Origin: LD21 sp963715785 | Lineage (GTDB): Bacteria > Bacteroidota > Bacteroidia > Bacteroidales > VadinHA17 | Direction of reading: 5' to 3' | DNA length: 64,000 nucleotides | NCBI GenBank assembly: GCA_963715785.1 | Contig: OY970276.1 | Coordinates: forward strand, 3,038,001-3,102,000 | Shown: piece by piece, positions 16,845 through 24,798 of the stretch | Layout: the number at the start of each line of letters is the position of its first letter | Numbering within the stretch: the stretch's first letter is position 1 | Position numbers and translations under genes: made by a program | The notes under the pieces: model-generated | Told to the model about the DNA's origin: nothing | The model's input: only the letters and a program-made list of their open reading frames with translations | Database searches by the model: none

Positions 16845-17822
16845 ATGAAAAGTATAAATTATATATTGTCGGTATTAACTCTATTTACAATGTCATCTAC
16901 GAAATTTCCACAGGCAGAGATCAGCAACGGATTGATTCATGCAACTTTTTACCTTCCCGATGCCAGTAAAGGATATTACCAGGGAACAAGATTCGATAGG
17001 TCAGGAATAATAAACAGCCTGGAATACCAGGGGCATAATTATTTTGGGCAATGGTTTACGAAATACAGTCCCGAAATACACGATGTGATAATGGGACCGG
17101 TTGAGGATTTCGCCCCACTTGACTATTCAGAGATCAGGCCGGGGAACAGTTTTATAAAAATCGGAGTGGGAGCAGTGTATAAACAAGATGATAAGCCCTA
17201 CGACTTCAGCAGGGTATATCAGTTATTAAATCCCGGAACCTGGACGGTGAAAAAGAAACTTGATCAGATTACGTTTATACAAGATCTGTCCGATAAGATC
17301 TACTCATATCACTATGAAAAGACCGTTTCTCTGATCAAAGATGAGCCGGAGCTGGTACTGCATCATTCATTGAAAAACACAGGTTCCCATGCTATTGAAA
17401 CTGAAGTCTATGATCACAACTTCTTTGTTATTGATAAGCACCCGATTGGTCCGGGGCTGGTTGTACGATTTCCATTTAATCTTAAGTATGACAAAAACGG
17501 TCCGGAAGTCGTGGGCTGGGGCGACATGTCTGAGATTGTTGATAATCAGATATCATTTATCAGGACTATCGGCAGCAGTGAATTTGTTGAGTGTCCTGTA
17601 TTGGAAGGATTCGGAACCTCTTCAAAAGACTATGAGATCAGGATTGAAAACAGAATTACCGGAGCGGGAGTCAGGATAACCTGCGATCAGCCGTTATTCC
17701 GGCTTGCTTTCTGGGCTTGTCATACGACACTTTGTCCGGAGCCTTATATAAAAGTGAAGGTAGAACCGGGACATGAATTTCAATGGTCAATAAAGTATGA
17801 ATTCTATACTTTAACAAAATAA
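16845..17822 (+). CDS. Secreted galactose-mutarotase-fold-like protein, function unknown
   Basis: At 325 residues it has a short hydrophobic N-terminus. The pattern of beta-rich segments (AEISNGLIHATFYLPD, GYYQGTRFDRSG, EVYDHNFFVIDKH, RLAFWACHTTLCPEPYIKVKVEPG) resembles the aldose-1-epimerase/galactose-mutarotase-like superfamily, where HNFF and the PEPYI tail recur. Catalytic His/Glu equivalents cannot be assigned with certainty. It lies beside two Tat-exported sugar enzymes on the opposite strand, which fits a carbohydrate role. The start ATG at 16845 follows an AT-rich leader. Confidence 0.68.
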   Translation: MKSINYILSVLTLFTMSSTKFPQAEISNGLIHATFYLPDASKGYYQGTRFDRSGIINSLEYQGHNYFGQWFTKYSPEIHDVIMGPVEDFAPLDYSEIRPGNSFIKIGVGAVYKQDDKPYDFSRVYQLLNPGTWTVKKKLDQITFIQDLSDKIYSYHYEKTVSLIKDEPELVLHHSLKNTGSHAIETEVYDHNFFVIDKHPIGPGLVVRFPFNLKYDKNGPEVVGWGDMSEIVDNQISFIRTIGSSEFVECPVLEGFGTSSKDYEIRIENRITGAGVRITCDQPLFRLAFWACHTTLCPEPYIKVKVEPGHEFQWSIKYEFYTLTK

Positions 17823-17889
17823 TTGCTTAACCGTTTCAATCCTTCACTGCACCGGTTCTCTGACTGAGCACGATACTTTCCAGTCACAG

Positions 17890-18861
17890 TTATTTCACCT
17901 CTGTTCTGTATCCTGTAGTGACTACAAGGTTTTTCCTCCATTCACATTTTGTGTCATTCCCATTTGAAATAAGAACGTCGTAAGCTCCGGGAGGACAGAC
18001 ATTCAGGCTTGTGATATCATTATAACTGATGAGTTCAAGGTTTTTGATCGGAGCAGGAGTGCCGGTCTGCTTTGCAGCTGTGCCGGCAGGATATAAATGC
18101 ATGTTCTTTATACTTTTATTCCCACCCGAATAAACAATAACTCCTCCGTTAAGATTTGTCGAAATTGAATATTTCACATTGGGTTTCATAGTGAAATTCT
18201 CAAGCCATACTTTCTGTATCTGATTAGAGATCCCAATAGATACCAGTACATCATATGTACCCGGCTTTATTTTGCCTGATGTTTTGCTTGCTGATTCATC
18301 GACAGAAACCGGTTTGTCGTGTTGTCCCTTAACAAAAAATGAGAGGAGACCCATATTATTCGACTGATCAGAAATACCTTTGTACCTGTTTACCTTTGAA
18401 TCAAAGGCTGACAGACCATTAGACGCCGCTGCTGCCTCTGCAATGGAAATCTGATAGTCATAAATGGTTATTGATACATTTGTTTTTGTTTTGGGCTTAA
18501 TAACTACATTGTCAACTGTAAAACCCAGTGTTCCCGGCTTTCCTGAAAGCTTAAAGGTTAGTCTTAACTTGTATGTTCCGGGCGTCGCATCCAGCACCTT
18601 TACTTCTTTTCCGTCTTTTAAGAGCTTAAAGGATGAGCCTGCAGTCAGATCTCCCAGGGTTCTTGTATTTACAGACAATGGACTCTTATCGCCTGGTTTC
18701 AATGCAGCGTAATCCTGTTGTACCCAAACCTGGTTCCAGCAATGATCAGTTTTAACAATAATCCCATTCTCAAGTTTATAGCTGTAATCATTAACGGGTT
18801 GAGCCTGCAATGTTAAAATGAATATTGATTGCAGAACTAAAAAGACAATTAGTTTTTTCAT
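17890..18861 (-). CDS. Secreted beta-rich protein with repeated PGxY segments
   Basis: At 323 residues it begins with a signal peptide (MKKLIVFLVLQSIFILTLQAQ). The rest is beta-rich and contains three related segments, ATPGTYKLRLTFK, IKPGTYDVLVSIG and CPPGAYDVLISNG, each preceded by a polar stretch. They look like the terminal strands of PEGA- or carboxypeptidase-regulatory-like beta-sandwich repeats. It is therefore likely an envelope protein of three or four small sandwich domains. No catalytic motif is seen. It is convergent with the mutarotase-like gene with a 67-bp gap and no clear terminator. Confidence 0.65.
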   Translation of the reverse strand: MKKLIVFLVLQSIFILTLQAQPVNDYSYKLENGIIVKTDHCWNQVWVQQDYAALKPGDKSPLSVNTRTLGDLTAGSSFKLLKDGKEVKVLDATPGTYKLRLTFKLSGKPGTLGFTVDNVVIKPKTKTNVSITIYDYQISIAEAAAASNGLSAFDSKVNRYKGISDQSNNMGLLSFFVKGQHDKPVSVDESASKTSGKIKPGTYDVLVSIGISNQIQKVWLENFTMKPNVKYSISTNLNGGVIVYSGGNKSIKNMHLYPAGTAAKQTGTPAPIKNLELISYNDITSLNVCPPGAYDVLISNGNDTKCEWRKNLVVTTGYRTEVK

Positions 18862-19074
18862 GGTACTATATTTTTATTGTTGAGAAAGTCCCAATCAAAT
18901 TTACACTTTTTAAACAAGAGTTAAAATTTTTTTATAATGAACATGTATCTGAAATGGTTTATCAATGCTCTTTTAAATTTTTAAACAGAATTTATCACAT
19001 CATTAGGAATATTTAATTCAGAATTGTTGTCTAAGTAAACAGTAAACATTATCTCACATTAATAATTCAATAAA

Positions 19075-19611
19075 ATGAAAAGAGACACCTTGAAAGAAAA
19101 AATTAACAGTTCCGCTTTGCTGAGGTCAGCATTTCTGATTCTTATGGTGACCATCGTGACGCCTTCTATTGCTAAAGCTCAGGCTAAGGCCAATTTTGCA
19201 GGAAACTGGACGATGAACCAGGAAAAAAGCACGCAGGCGCAGAATAGCGGGATGAGAATGGGCGGAGGAACCTTCGATGTTACTCAGGATGCTAATCAGC
19301 TTACTGTTACCCGCACCAGAAATAGTCAGAATGGCCAGCCAACCACGATGACAATGAAATATACCCTCGATGGCAAGGAGAGCGTTAATACCAATCCACG
19401 TGGTGAAGCCAAATCAGTTGCTAAATGGTCTTCTGACGGGAAAACGCTTACGATCGAAACCACCAGAACAATGGACATGAACGGCGAGACAAGGACAATG
19501 AAATCAACAGAAAACTGGTCATTGATTGATCCGAAGACCCTTAGTATTACTACAACCAGACAAGGTCCGAATGGCGAAGCAAAAAGCAATATGATCTATG
19601 ACAAGAAATAA
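19075..19611 (+). CDS. Secreted lipocalin-like protein
   Basis: At 178 residues it has an N-terminal signal peptide ending near SIAKAQA. Repeating beta-strand pattern ANFAGNWTMNQEKS, VTQDANQLTVTRT, YTLDGKES, KWSSDGKTLTIETT, ENWSLIDPKTLSI suggests a calycin/lipocalin-type barrel, as in short secreted Bacteroidota proteins that measure a bound hydrophobic ligand. The protein is rich in Thr, Asn and Met and lacks Cys in the mature part. It has no obvious partner gene. A strong terminator follows the stop. Confidence 0.65.
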   Translation: MKRDTLKEKINSSALLRSAFLILMVTIVTPSIAKAQAKANFAGNWTMNQEKSTQAQNSGMRMGGGTFDVTQDANQLTVTRTRNSQNGQPTTMTMKYTLDGKESVNTNPRGEAKSVAKWSSDGKTLTIETTRTMDMNGETRTMKSTENWSLIDPKTLSITTTRQGPNGEAKSNMIYDKK

Positions 19612-19633
19612 TTTTTGAATCTTTTTTTAAAAG

Positions 19634-19671
19634 AAGCCGTCTCAAATCAATAACAGAGACGGCTTTTTTAT
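19634..19671 (+). terminator. Rho-independent terminator
   Basis: AAGCCGTCTC (19634-19643) pairs with GAGACGGCTT (19656-19665) over a 12-base loop, followed by a run of T. It terminates the lipocalin-like gene. Confidence 0.9.
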
Positions 19672-19834
19672 TCAATGAACCACCCATTTAATTGAAAGAT
19701 CCTTCAAGGATCTTCAGCCGGTTTTTCTTGTACATGAGAATAAATATTTCACTTCAGTTGTCTATTAAGAAAATGATTGGTCCTCCGGTTTGGCAGGTAA
19801 CTTTTTTAAAAACAGCAATTAATAATTTAGTATC

Positions 19835-20437
19835 ATGAAAAGGAGTCTTACAGTAGTCGGCTTATTACTGCTGATTTTGTTAGCAGGCAGTTCTTGCCAC
19901 AGAGCATGGCAGCACAAAAGGGATATGAATGGATCCGGCAGAATGATAAACATGAGAATGGCTCATAATTGGAGAGGGTATGGGAGACATTTTATGTGGC
20001 AGATGAGGGGAATGCGCGGGAACATATGTCAGGGTTCAGGCTATGGAATGAGGGGCAGTCGCCCTGGTATGGGATTTGGTATGAGAGGGATGAATCAGGG
20101 AATGGGGTCTGGTATGAGAGGAATGAACCCGGGAATGGGGTTTGGGATGATAGGCATGGGCAGGATGGATAGTGTAGGAAAGATGCCAGGGGCTCCGGGA
20201 TTAAGGCTTCTCGCAAGTATCCCAAATGTAACTGAGAATCAGAAAAAGCAGATCGAAGATCTTATGAAGAAAAATCAGGATGAAATGAAAAAACTCAGAG
20301 ATGAAATGTCTTCCAAAATGCAGGCACTCAGGGATGCTCATCGAAAGGAGGTTCTCAATATTCTGACTCCTGATCAGAAGAAATACCTGGAATCGGGGAA
20401 TGACAGAATTTATTCAGCTCCTGAAAACGAAAAATAG
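19835..20437 (+). CDS. Met/Gly-rich lipoprotein with Spy/CpxP-like C-terminus
   Basis: At 200 residues it has a lipoprotein signal with lipobox-like GSSC (C21). Residues 30-110 are extremely rich in Met, Gly and Arg and include 3.5 tandem copies of an 11-residue unit (GMRGMNxGMGx). The C-terminal part (about 125-190) is a charged amphipathic helix pair, ending in a LTPDQKKYLES motif that resembles the LTxxQ motif of Spy/CpxP-type periplasmic proteins. Met-rich repeats suggest soft-metal (copper or silver) binding, and the Spy-like end suggests envelope stress. Both are inferences. No metal-transport gene is adjacent. Confidence 0.7.
   Translation: MKRSLTVVGLLLLILLAGSSCHRAWQHKRDMNGSGRMINMRMAHNWRGYGRHFMWQMRGMRGNICQGSGYGMRGSRPGMGFGMRGMNQGMGSGMRGMNPGMGFGMIGMGRMDSVGKMPGAPGLRLLASIPNVTENQKKQIEDLMKKNQDEMKKLRDEMSSKMQALRDAHRKEVLNILTPDQKKYLESGNDRIYSAPENEK
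20045..20161 (+). repeat. 33-bp in-frame tandem repeat coding GMRGMNxGMGx
   Basis: Three consecutive 33-bp units begin at 20045, 20078 and 20111, followed by a partial unit at 20144. Units two and three differ at few bases; the first is more diverged (GSRPGMGF). They encode the Met/Gly-rich core of the lipoprotein and could vary in number by slippage. Confidence 0.75.
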
Positions 20438-20460
20438 ATAGCCAGGTTATGCTTTTGTGA

Positions 20461-20491
20461 TCCGCTCCGGTTAAAGAAGAACCGGAGCGGA
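20461..20491 (+). terminator. Perfect 12-bp hairpin after the Met-rich lipoprotein
   Basis: TCCGCTCCGGTT (20461-20472) and AACCGGAGCGGA (20480-20491) are fully complementary around a 7-base loop. There is no T-run afterwards, so termination is uncertain; it may protect the 3' end. Confidence 0.55.
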
Positions 20492-20548
20492 CCCGAAAGG
20501 GAAATCATTCAGTTGTTATTTCCAGGGAAAGTTTACAGAATATTAAAT

Positions 20549-20779
20549 TCAGGGATAAAAACTCGCTTTCCTGTTGTCTGCACCGCCGGAACCTGAAAAC
20601 TTGATTGACAGCATAATATCCTTATATCCTGAAACAGTTGATTTCTTGTTTTTAGCAGAGTCTTCAGCAACATAATTTTTCCTATTTTTTTTCTCGTTAA
20701 CCCTTTTTACCCATTGAATAAGGGTTTGTCCCAGATTTTTACTCTGCGCACCATAGGATGATTGTTCAGTATTGTCCAT
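20549..20779 (-). CDS. Small hypothetical protein, doubtful
   Basis: A 76-codon frame starts with ATG at 20779 (an in-frame TTG lies two codons earlier). The product is basic and polar (QWVKRVNEKKNRK, KDIMLSIKFSG), with no signal peptide or membrane helix and no family I recognise. It fills most of the 455-bp gap between the Met-rich lipoprotein and the ChbG-like gene. Support is only its length and low-complexity-free composition. Confidence 0.35.
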   Translation of the reverse strand: MDNTEQSSYGAQSKNLGQTLIQWVKRVNEKKNRKNYVAEDSAKNKKSTVSGYKDIMLSIKFSGSGGADNRKASFYP

Positions 20780-20892
20780 TTTCAACTCTTTTATATTGTT
20801 AATAAATAACCCTTACGGGCTATAGCTTTTAACAATAATGCTGAAGTTTGGTTCAAATGTGTCAGAGAACAGCCGGGATAGCAAGAGATTAT

Positions 20893-21834
20893 CTACTTTT
20901 GAGCAGGAGTATTCATAAGGTCCCTGATTTGCTTCCAGGTGATCAGAATTACATGATTCTCCTTTAAAAGCTGTTTGAATTCCGGACTTGATACCAGATC
21001 AAGGTCATGCTGACGCCAGGCCGAACCATAATCGTCGTGACCTTTTGTTATAGCCTGCATTTCTTCATTATCAACAGCAAGATGAACAATCATCTGGTTT
21101 AAGCCGGGTTTCATTGATTCCATACCCTTCCTGTAAGCATCGATCCATTTCCCGGAAATCATTTTAGGTTCCAGCATAAATAAGTTATCGAGAAGAAAGA
21201 TTTTAGATTCCATCGATTTTGCCATTTCAGGAGGAAACCAGCTCAGATAGGCTCGGGGAAAAAGTACAGGTAAATGATATATATCGGAAAGGCCAAGATA
21301 TATTTTCACAAGTTCAGGGCTTGCCAGTACGCTTCCCATATGAGTATCCAGATGAGTAGGCTGAACTCCTGAAGCTATTGCTCTGTCAATCTGTGCCCTG
21401 AGCTCTTTTTCTGCTTCAGCGCCTTTTGCAGTTTTACCAAGTAGTTCGACAGACGGATAAAAGTAATTGTTTGTATCCAGGAGACTCTTTATCTGATCGG
21501 AAGATGATATTCCTCCCCATTTATAGAGGTCCCATTCAGCGGTGAGCGTCAGATGGATTCCAATATCGAGCCCGGGATGATCTTTTGCCCATGCCATTAT
21601 TTCAGGGGCCCAGGGACAGGGTACCATGATGCTCCCTGATGTAATTCCTTTATTATCAAATGCTCTTATGCAGGCTGTATTTACTGAATGAGCAAGCCCC
21701 ATATCGTCAGCATGTATTATGAGCAGCTTTGAATCATGGGGATATCCAAGTAAATCGGCAAGATTTTTACCAGATTGTGCGCCGACAGCGACGGCGATTA
21801 ACAGGCCTGCAAAAAGAAGTATAAGCTTTTTCAT
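20893..21834 (-). CDS. Secreted YdjC/ChbG-family carbohydrate deacetylase
   Basis: The 313-residue product from the chosen ATG at 21834 begins with a signal peptide (MKKLILLFAGLLIAVAVGAQ); an ATG 24 bp upstream would place extra residues before it. YdjC/ChbG motifs are present: IIHADDMGLAHSVN (metal-binding Asp-Asp), DIGIHLTLTAEWD, and PTHLDTHMGS. The family removes acetyl groups from chito-oligosaccharides or related sugars. Being exported, this member probably acts on an extracellular or periplasmic acetylated glycan, consistent with the nagBA genes in the same region. Confidence 0.87.
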   Translation of the reverse strand: MKKLILLFAGLLIAVAVGAQSGKNLADLLGYPHDSKLLIIHADDMGLAHSVNTACIRAFDNKGITSGSIMVPCPWAPEIMAWAKDHPGLDIGIHLTLTAEWDLYKWGGISSSDQIKSLLDTNNYFYPSVELLGKTAKGAEAEKELRAQIDRAIASGVQPTHLDTHMGSVLASPELVKIYLGLSDIYHLPVLFPRAYLSWFPPEMAKSMESKIFLLDNLFMLEPKMISGKWIDAYRKGMESMKPGLNQMIVHLAVDNEEMQAITKGHDDYGSAWRQHDLDLVSSPEFKQLLKENHVILITWKQIRDLMNTPAQK

Positions 21835-22018
21835 TTTAAGAGATATTAATTGAATCATATTGTGTTGTGGTACTATGAAGTTTCAGAGTTGAAGCGGAGT
21901 TCTGCCAGGTTGGTTCGTTTGCGAATTTATGAATAATTACGACTTAAAATTTAAAGCAGGTATAAATTCTTCCGGATAATCTCTTCATTAAAAGGCAGGG
22001 AGGCATCAGTCTGGTACA

Positions 22019-22056
22019 AAAAAAAAGACCTCACAGGATTCTGTTCCTGTGAGGTC
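22019..22056 (-). terminator. Rho-independent terminator for the coiled-coil protein gene
   Basis: GACCTCACAGGA (22027-22038) and TCCTGTGAGGTC (22045-22056) form a perfect 12-bp stem with a 6-base loop. The A-run at 22019-22026 is read as a T-run on the minus strand. Confidence 0.92.
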
Positions 22057-22117
22057 TGATACTTTGCCTTTCACAACATATGCCTGTACTGTAGATCAGA
22101 GCATAATATTTTTCTGC

Positions 22118-23098
22118 TTATTTAATTTCAACAACTGCATACTTTGATATTTTCCAGAATTCCTGTGGATCTTTAATATCAATGCTTGCAATCTTGTTGT
22201 CTTTATCACGTACCAATTCATAAGAACCGGAAGGGTGTTCGGTGATAAGTTTAGCTGATTTTGCATTTACCGGAATGCTTTTTGTTTCGGCAATATTGAC
22301 CTGAGTAAAGGCGTTACTTGGAAAATCGCTTTGTAATGCTTCTTTCTTGCCAAGGCCAAGAAATCCACCTTCTTTTGTAAGGAGGCCTTTAGCTTTCAGA
22401 CTCTTATAAGTTCCATAAGCAACGAAACCTTTATTCATTTCAGCTGTCTGGTTGGTGATTTTTTCGTCTTTTTGTGCGATAGCTGCTTCAGCATCAGTCA
22501 TTTTGGTATTGAGCTGGCCGATTTCGAAATCTTTTTGGGTAAGAGTGGTCTTCAGGTCTGCTATTTCAGTTTCACGCTGTTTCATAGTAGCTTCGAGTTC
22601 TGCAATTTTAGTTTCCAGACCTTTAATTGTACCACCTGAATTTTTAAGCTGAGCTGAAAGAGATGCGATTTTCTTTTTATTCTGATCAAGGAGTGTATTT
22701 ACATAAGCTATATCCTTCAGGATCTGTTGCTTTTTGTCCTTTGAAAATTCCTGATCAGATGACTTCATAGAAATAATGTTCTCTTTTTCTTTAACAGTGG
22801 CCAGGTTCTTTTCAATTTCGTCAAATGTGAGCATCCACTCATTTATCACAGAATCGCGGGAAGACACTAACTGAGTGTATGAACGTTTCTGGTTCTCTAC
22901 AATAGCGTCATGTTTTTTTACCTCATTTTTAAACATTGAATTAACCACAAAAGCACCGATAATAAGAAGAAGCACGAAGATAATAAGGGTTGTCGTTACC
23001 CCTTTTTTCATGCCTTCCTGTTTAGCTTTTCTTTCATTGTTCCGCGATGCCGCGTTGTCATTAACGACATTCCGGTTACTGTTTACTTCATTTGTCAT
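22118..23098 (-). CDS. Membrane-anchored coiled-coil protein, function unknown
   Basis: At 326 residues it has a polar N-terminus of about 32 residues, one membrane helix (TTTLIIFVLLLIIGAFVV), then a long heptad-patterned coiled coil (about 60-225, e.g. GLETKIAELEATMKQRETEI). A C-terminal globular part of about 100 residues (GFVAYGTYKSLKAKG through EFWKISKYAVVEIK) follows. The C-terminal domain would lie in the periplasm. It is preceded by an unusually good Shine-Dalgarno and a sigma-54-like site and followed by a strong terminator, suggesting an abundant, regulated product. The adjacent sigma-54 activator gene on the same strand is the obvious candidate regulator. Confidence 0.75.
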   Translation of the reverse strand: MTNEVNSNRNVVNDNAASRNNERKAKQEGMKKGVTTTLIIFVLLLIIGAFVVNSMFKNEVKKHDAIVENQKRSYTQLVSSRDSVINEWMLTFDEIEKNLATVKEKENIISMKSSDQEFSKDKKQQILKDIAYVNTLLDQNKKKIASLSAQLKNSGGTIKGLETKIAELEATMKQRETEIADLKTTLTQKDFEIGQLNTKMTDAEAAIAQKDEKITNQTAEMNKGFVAYGTYKSLKAKGLLTKEGGFLGLGKKEALQSDFPSNAFTQVNIAETKSIPVNAKSAKLITEHPSGSYELVRDKDNKIASIDIKDPQEFWKISKYAVVEIK

Positions 23099-23105
23099 TT
23101 TATTT

Positions 23106-23112
23106 CCTCCTT
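23106..23112 (-). promoter_or_regulatory. Strong Shine-Dalgarno for the coiled-coil gene
   Basis: On the minus strand AAGGAGG lies seven bases before the ATG at 23098. Few genes in the window have such a site, which supports this start and suggests efficient translation. Confidence 0.65.
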
Positions 23113-23217
23113 AATTTTAATTACTTAAATGTTTCAGATTTTATGATGTTTAATTTCTTGCAGGTGCGCTGAGCGGGTTTATATATTACTCCTGTTTTTA
23201 GGATTACTGCTTATATA

Positions 23218-23235
23218 CTCAAACGCTGTGCCTGA
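23218..23235 (-). promoter_or_regulatory. Candidate sigma-54 (-24/-12) promoter
   Basis: On the minus strand the sequence reads CAGGCAC-AGCGT-TTGAG. GGCAC matches the -24 core and TTG matches three of four -12 bases at the exact required spacing; the last base of TTGC is A here. It lies about 120 bp upstream of the coiled-coil gene and downstream of a sigma-54 activator gene. Confidence 0.4.
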
Positions 23236-23376
23236 TTTAAAGTTAACAATAACACTCTTAGAATGAATATTTTATCAATGACACTTCAGATCTGAAATTG
23301 TTCATTTTGAGAAAAGAATTCTCATATTGGGAATTAAATGAAGGAGTGGCAGGTAGCGTCCTGAAGGATGCTGAGG

Positions 23377-24723
23377 TTATTCCTTTTCTTCTTTTAACAA
23401 ACGGTAGATGGTGGAGATCCCTATATCAAGTTTTTCTGCAGCCAGCCTGATATCGTCGTTATTTTTCTTTAAAGTTGCCTTTATGATCTTTATCTGATAT
23501 TCGCGTAGTGTAAGATCGTCATTGATATCAGATAACGGATCTCCTCTGTCAATTACCAGGTCCGCCGGTTCTATCTCTTCTTTTGTTGAAAGGGTTACTG
23601 CAAGTTCGACAATAGATTTTAATTCTCTTACATTACCCGGAAAGGAATAATTCAATAATTTCTTTTGTGATGCAGCGGAGAGCTTCCTGGTTATAATATT
23701 ATTTTCCTCGCAGAATTTACCGATGAAATAGCGTGCCAGGATCAGGATGTCATTTGCCCTTTCACGCAATGGAGGCAACTCAATCGGCAGTCCCAACAGC
23801 CTGTAAAAGAGATCTTCCCTGAAGTTGCCTTTTTTTACCTCTTCCCTGAGATTTTTATTTGTCGCGACCAATATCCGGCAATCGGTCCTTACAGGTTTGT
23901 TACTGCCTATCCGGGCAATCTCTTTCTCCTGAAGCACCCGCAGCAGCTTTGCCTGCAGATTCAGTTCCATTTCTCCTATTTCATCGAGAAATAAAGTGCC
24001 TCCGTCGGCTTCCTCGAAACGGCCGATGCGCCTGTAGGATGCTCCCGTAAACGAACCCTTTTCGTGCCCGAATAATTCACTCTCTATAAGCTCAGAAGGT
24101 ATAGCGGCGACATTTACAGTAACAAATGGCTTGTCCTTCAGCTTTGAGTTATAATGTATTGCCTTAGCCACCAGTTCTTTGCCCGTGCCGGTTTCGCCTG
24201 ATATTATTACAGTTATATTGGTGCTCAGGGCCTTATCAATCAGGTCGTAAACATTTTTAATTGCATGACTCTCACCAAGGATGCTTTCGCGGAAACTGTA
24301 TTTCTTCTGCACTTCCTTCCGGAGCGTAGTAATCTCTCTTTTAAGCCCTATACCATTTCGGATATTCTTCACGGTATTAAGCAATCTGTCTTTGATATCA
24401 TCAGATTTGCTTATATAGTCATACGCTCCCATTTTCAGCAGATTCACAACTGTGTCGATGTCTTCCTGTTCTGAAATGAGGATAACCTGGACATCAGAAT
24501 TTTCCTCTCTTATCCGTTTGAGAATATCGAGGCCTGTAAAGTCGGGAAGCCTGTAGTCAAGAGTAACAATATCAGGTGATTCATAAAGAGAATTCAGGAA
24601 ATCTTTGCCGTTGAAAAAGCTTTTTATCTCGAAGTCAGGGTTTAAAGATAATGCATGGACTAAAAGCCTGTTATACCATTCGCTGTCTTCCACAACAAAA
24701 ATTTTAAATGGCTTTTCAGACAT
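23377..24723 (-). CDS. NtrC-family sigma-54-dependent response regulator
   Basis: 448 residues in the order receiver, AAA+ and HTH. The receiver has phosphoacceptor D56 (VTLDYRLPDFTG). The AAA+ domain has Walker A GETGTGKE (176-183), the sigma-54 contact loop GSFTGA (223-228, a GAFTGA variant) and Walker B GGTLFLDEIGE (241-251). The Fis-type HTH is at about 405-445 (IRLAAEKLDIGISTIYRLL). It activates RpoN-dependent promoters when phosphorylated. It is downstream of and close to (75 bp) the hybrid kinase, which is its probable phosphodonor through the kinase's Hpt domain. Its likely target is the coiled-coil gene downstream. Confidence 0.93.
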   Translation of the reverse strand: MSEKPFKIFVVEDSEWYNRLLVHALSLNPDFEIKSFFNGKDFLNSLYESPDIVTLDYRLPDFTGLDILKRIREENSDVQVILISEQEDIDTVVNLLKMGAYDYISKSDDIKDRLLNTVKNIRNGIGLKREITTLRKEVQKKYSFRESILGESHAIKNVYDLIDKALSTNITVIISGETGTGKELVAKAIHYNSKLKDKPFVTVNVAAIPSELIESELFGHEKGSFTGASYRRIGRFEEADGGTLFLDEIGEMELNLQAKLLRVLQEKEIARIGSNKPVRTDCRILVATNKNLREEVKKGNFREDLFYRLLGLPIELPPLRERANDILILARYFIGKFCEENNIITRKLSAASQKKLLNYSFPGNVRELKSIVELAVTLSTKEEIEPADLVIDRGDPLSDINDDLTLREYQIKIIKATLKKNNDDIRLAAEKLDIGISTIYRLLKEEKE

Positions 24724-24798
24724 ATCTGGTTGAATTCTGGTTAAAGTTCATTACAGCTCTCACAAAGTAAAGTAAAAATGACCGTATTTACGAGAGTT

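Noticed and set aside
19789..19806. TTTGGCAGG before the Met-rich lipoprotein as a sigma-54 promoter
   Set aside because: Only the -24 half matches; the -12 position is TTTT with no GC.
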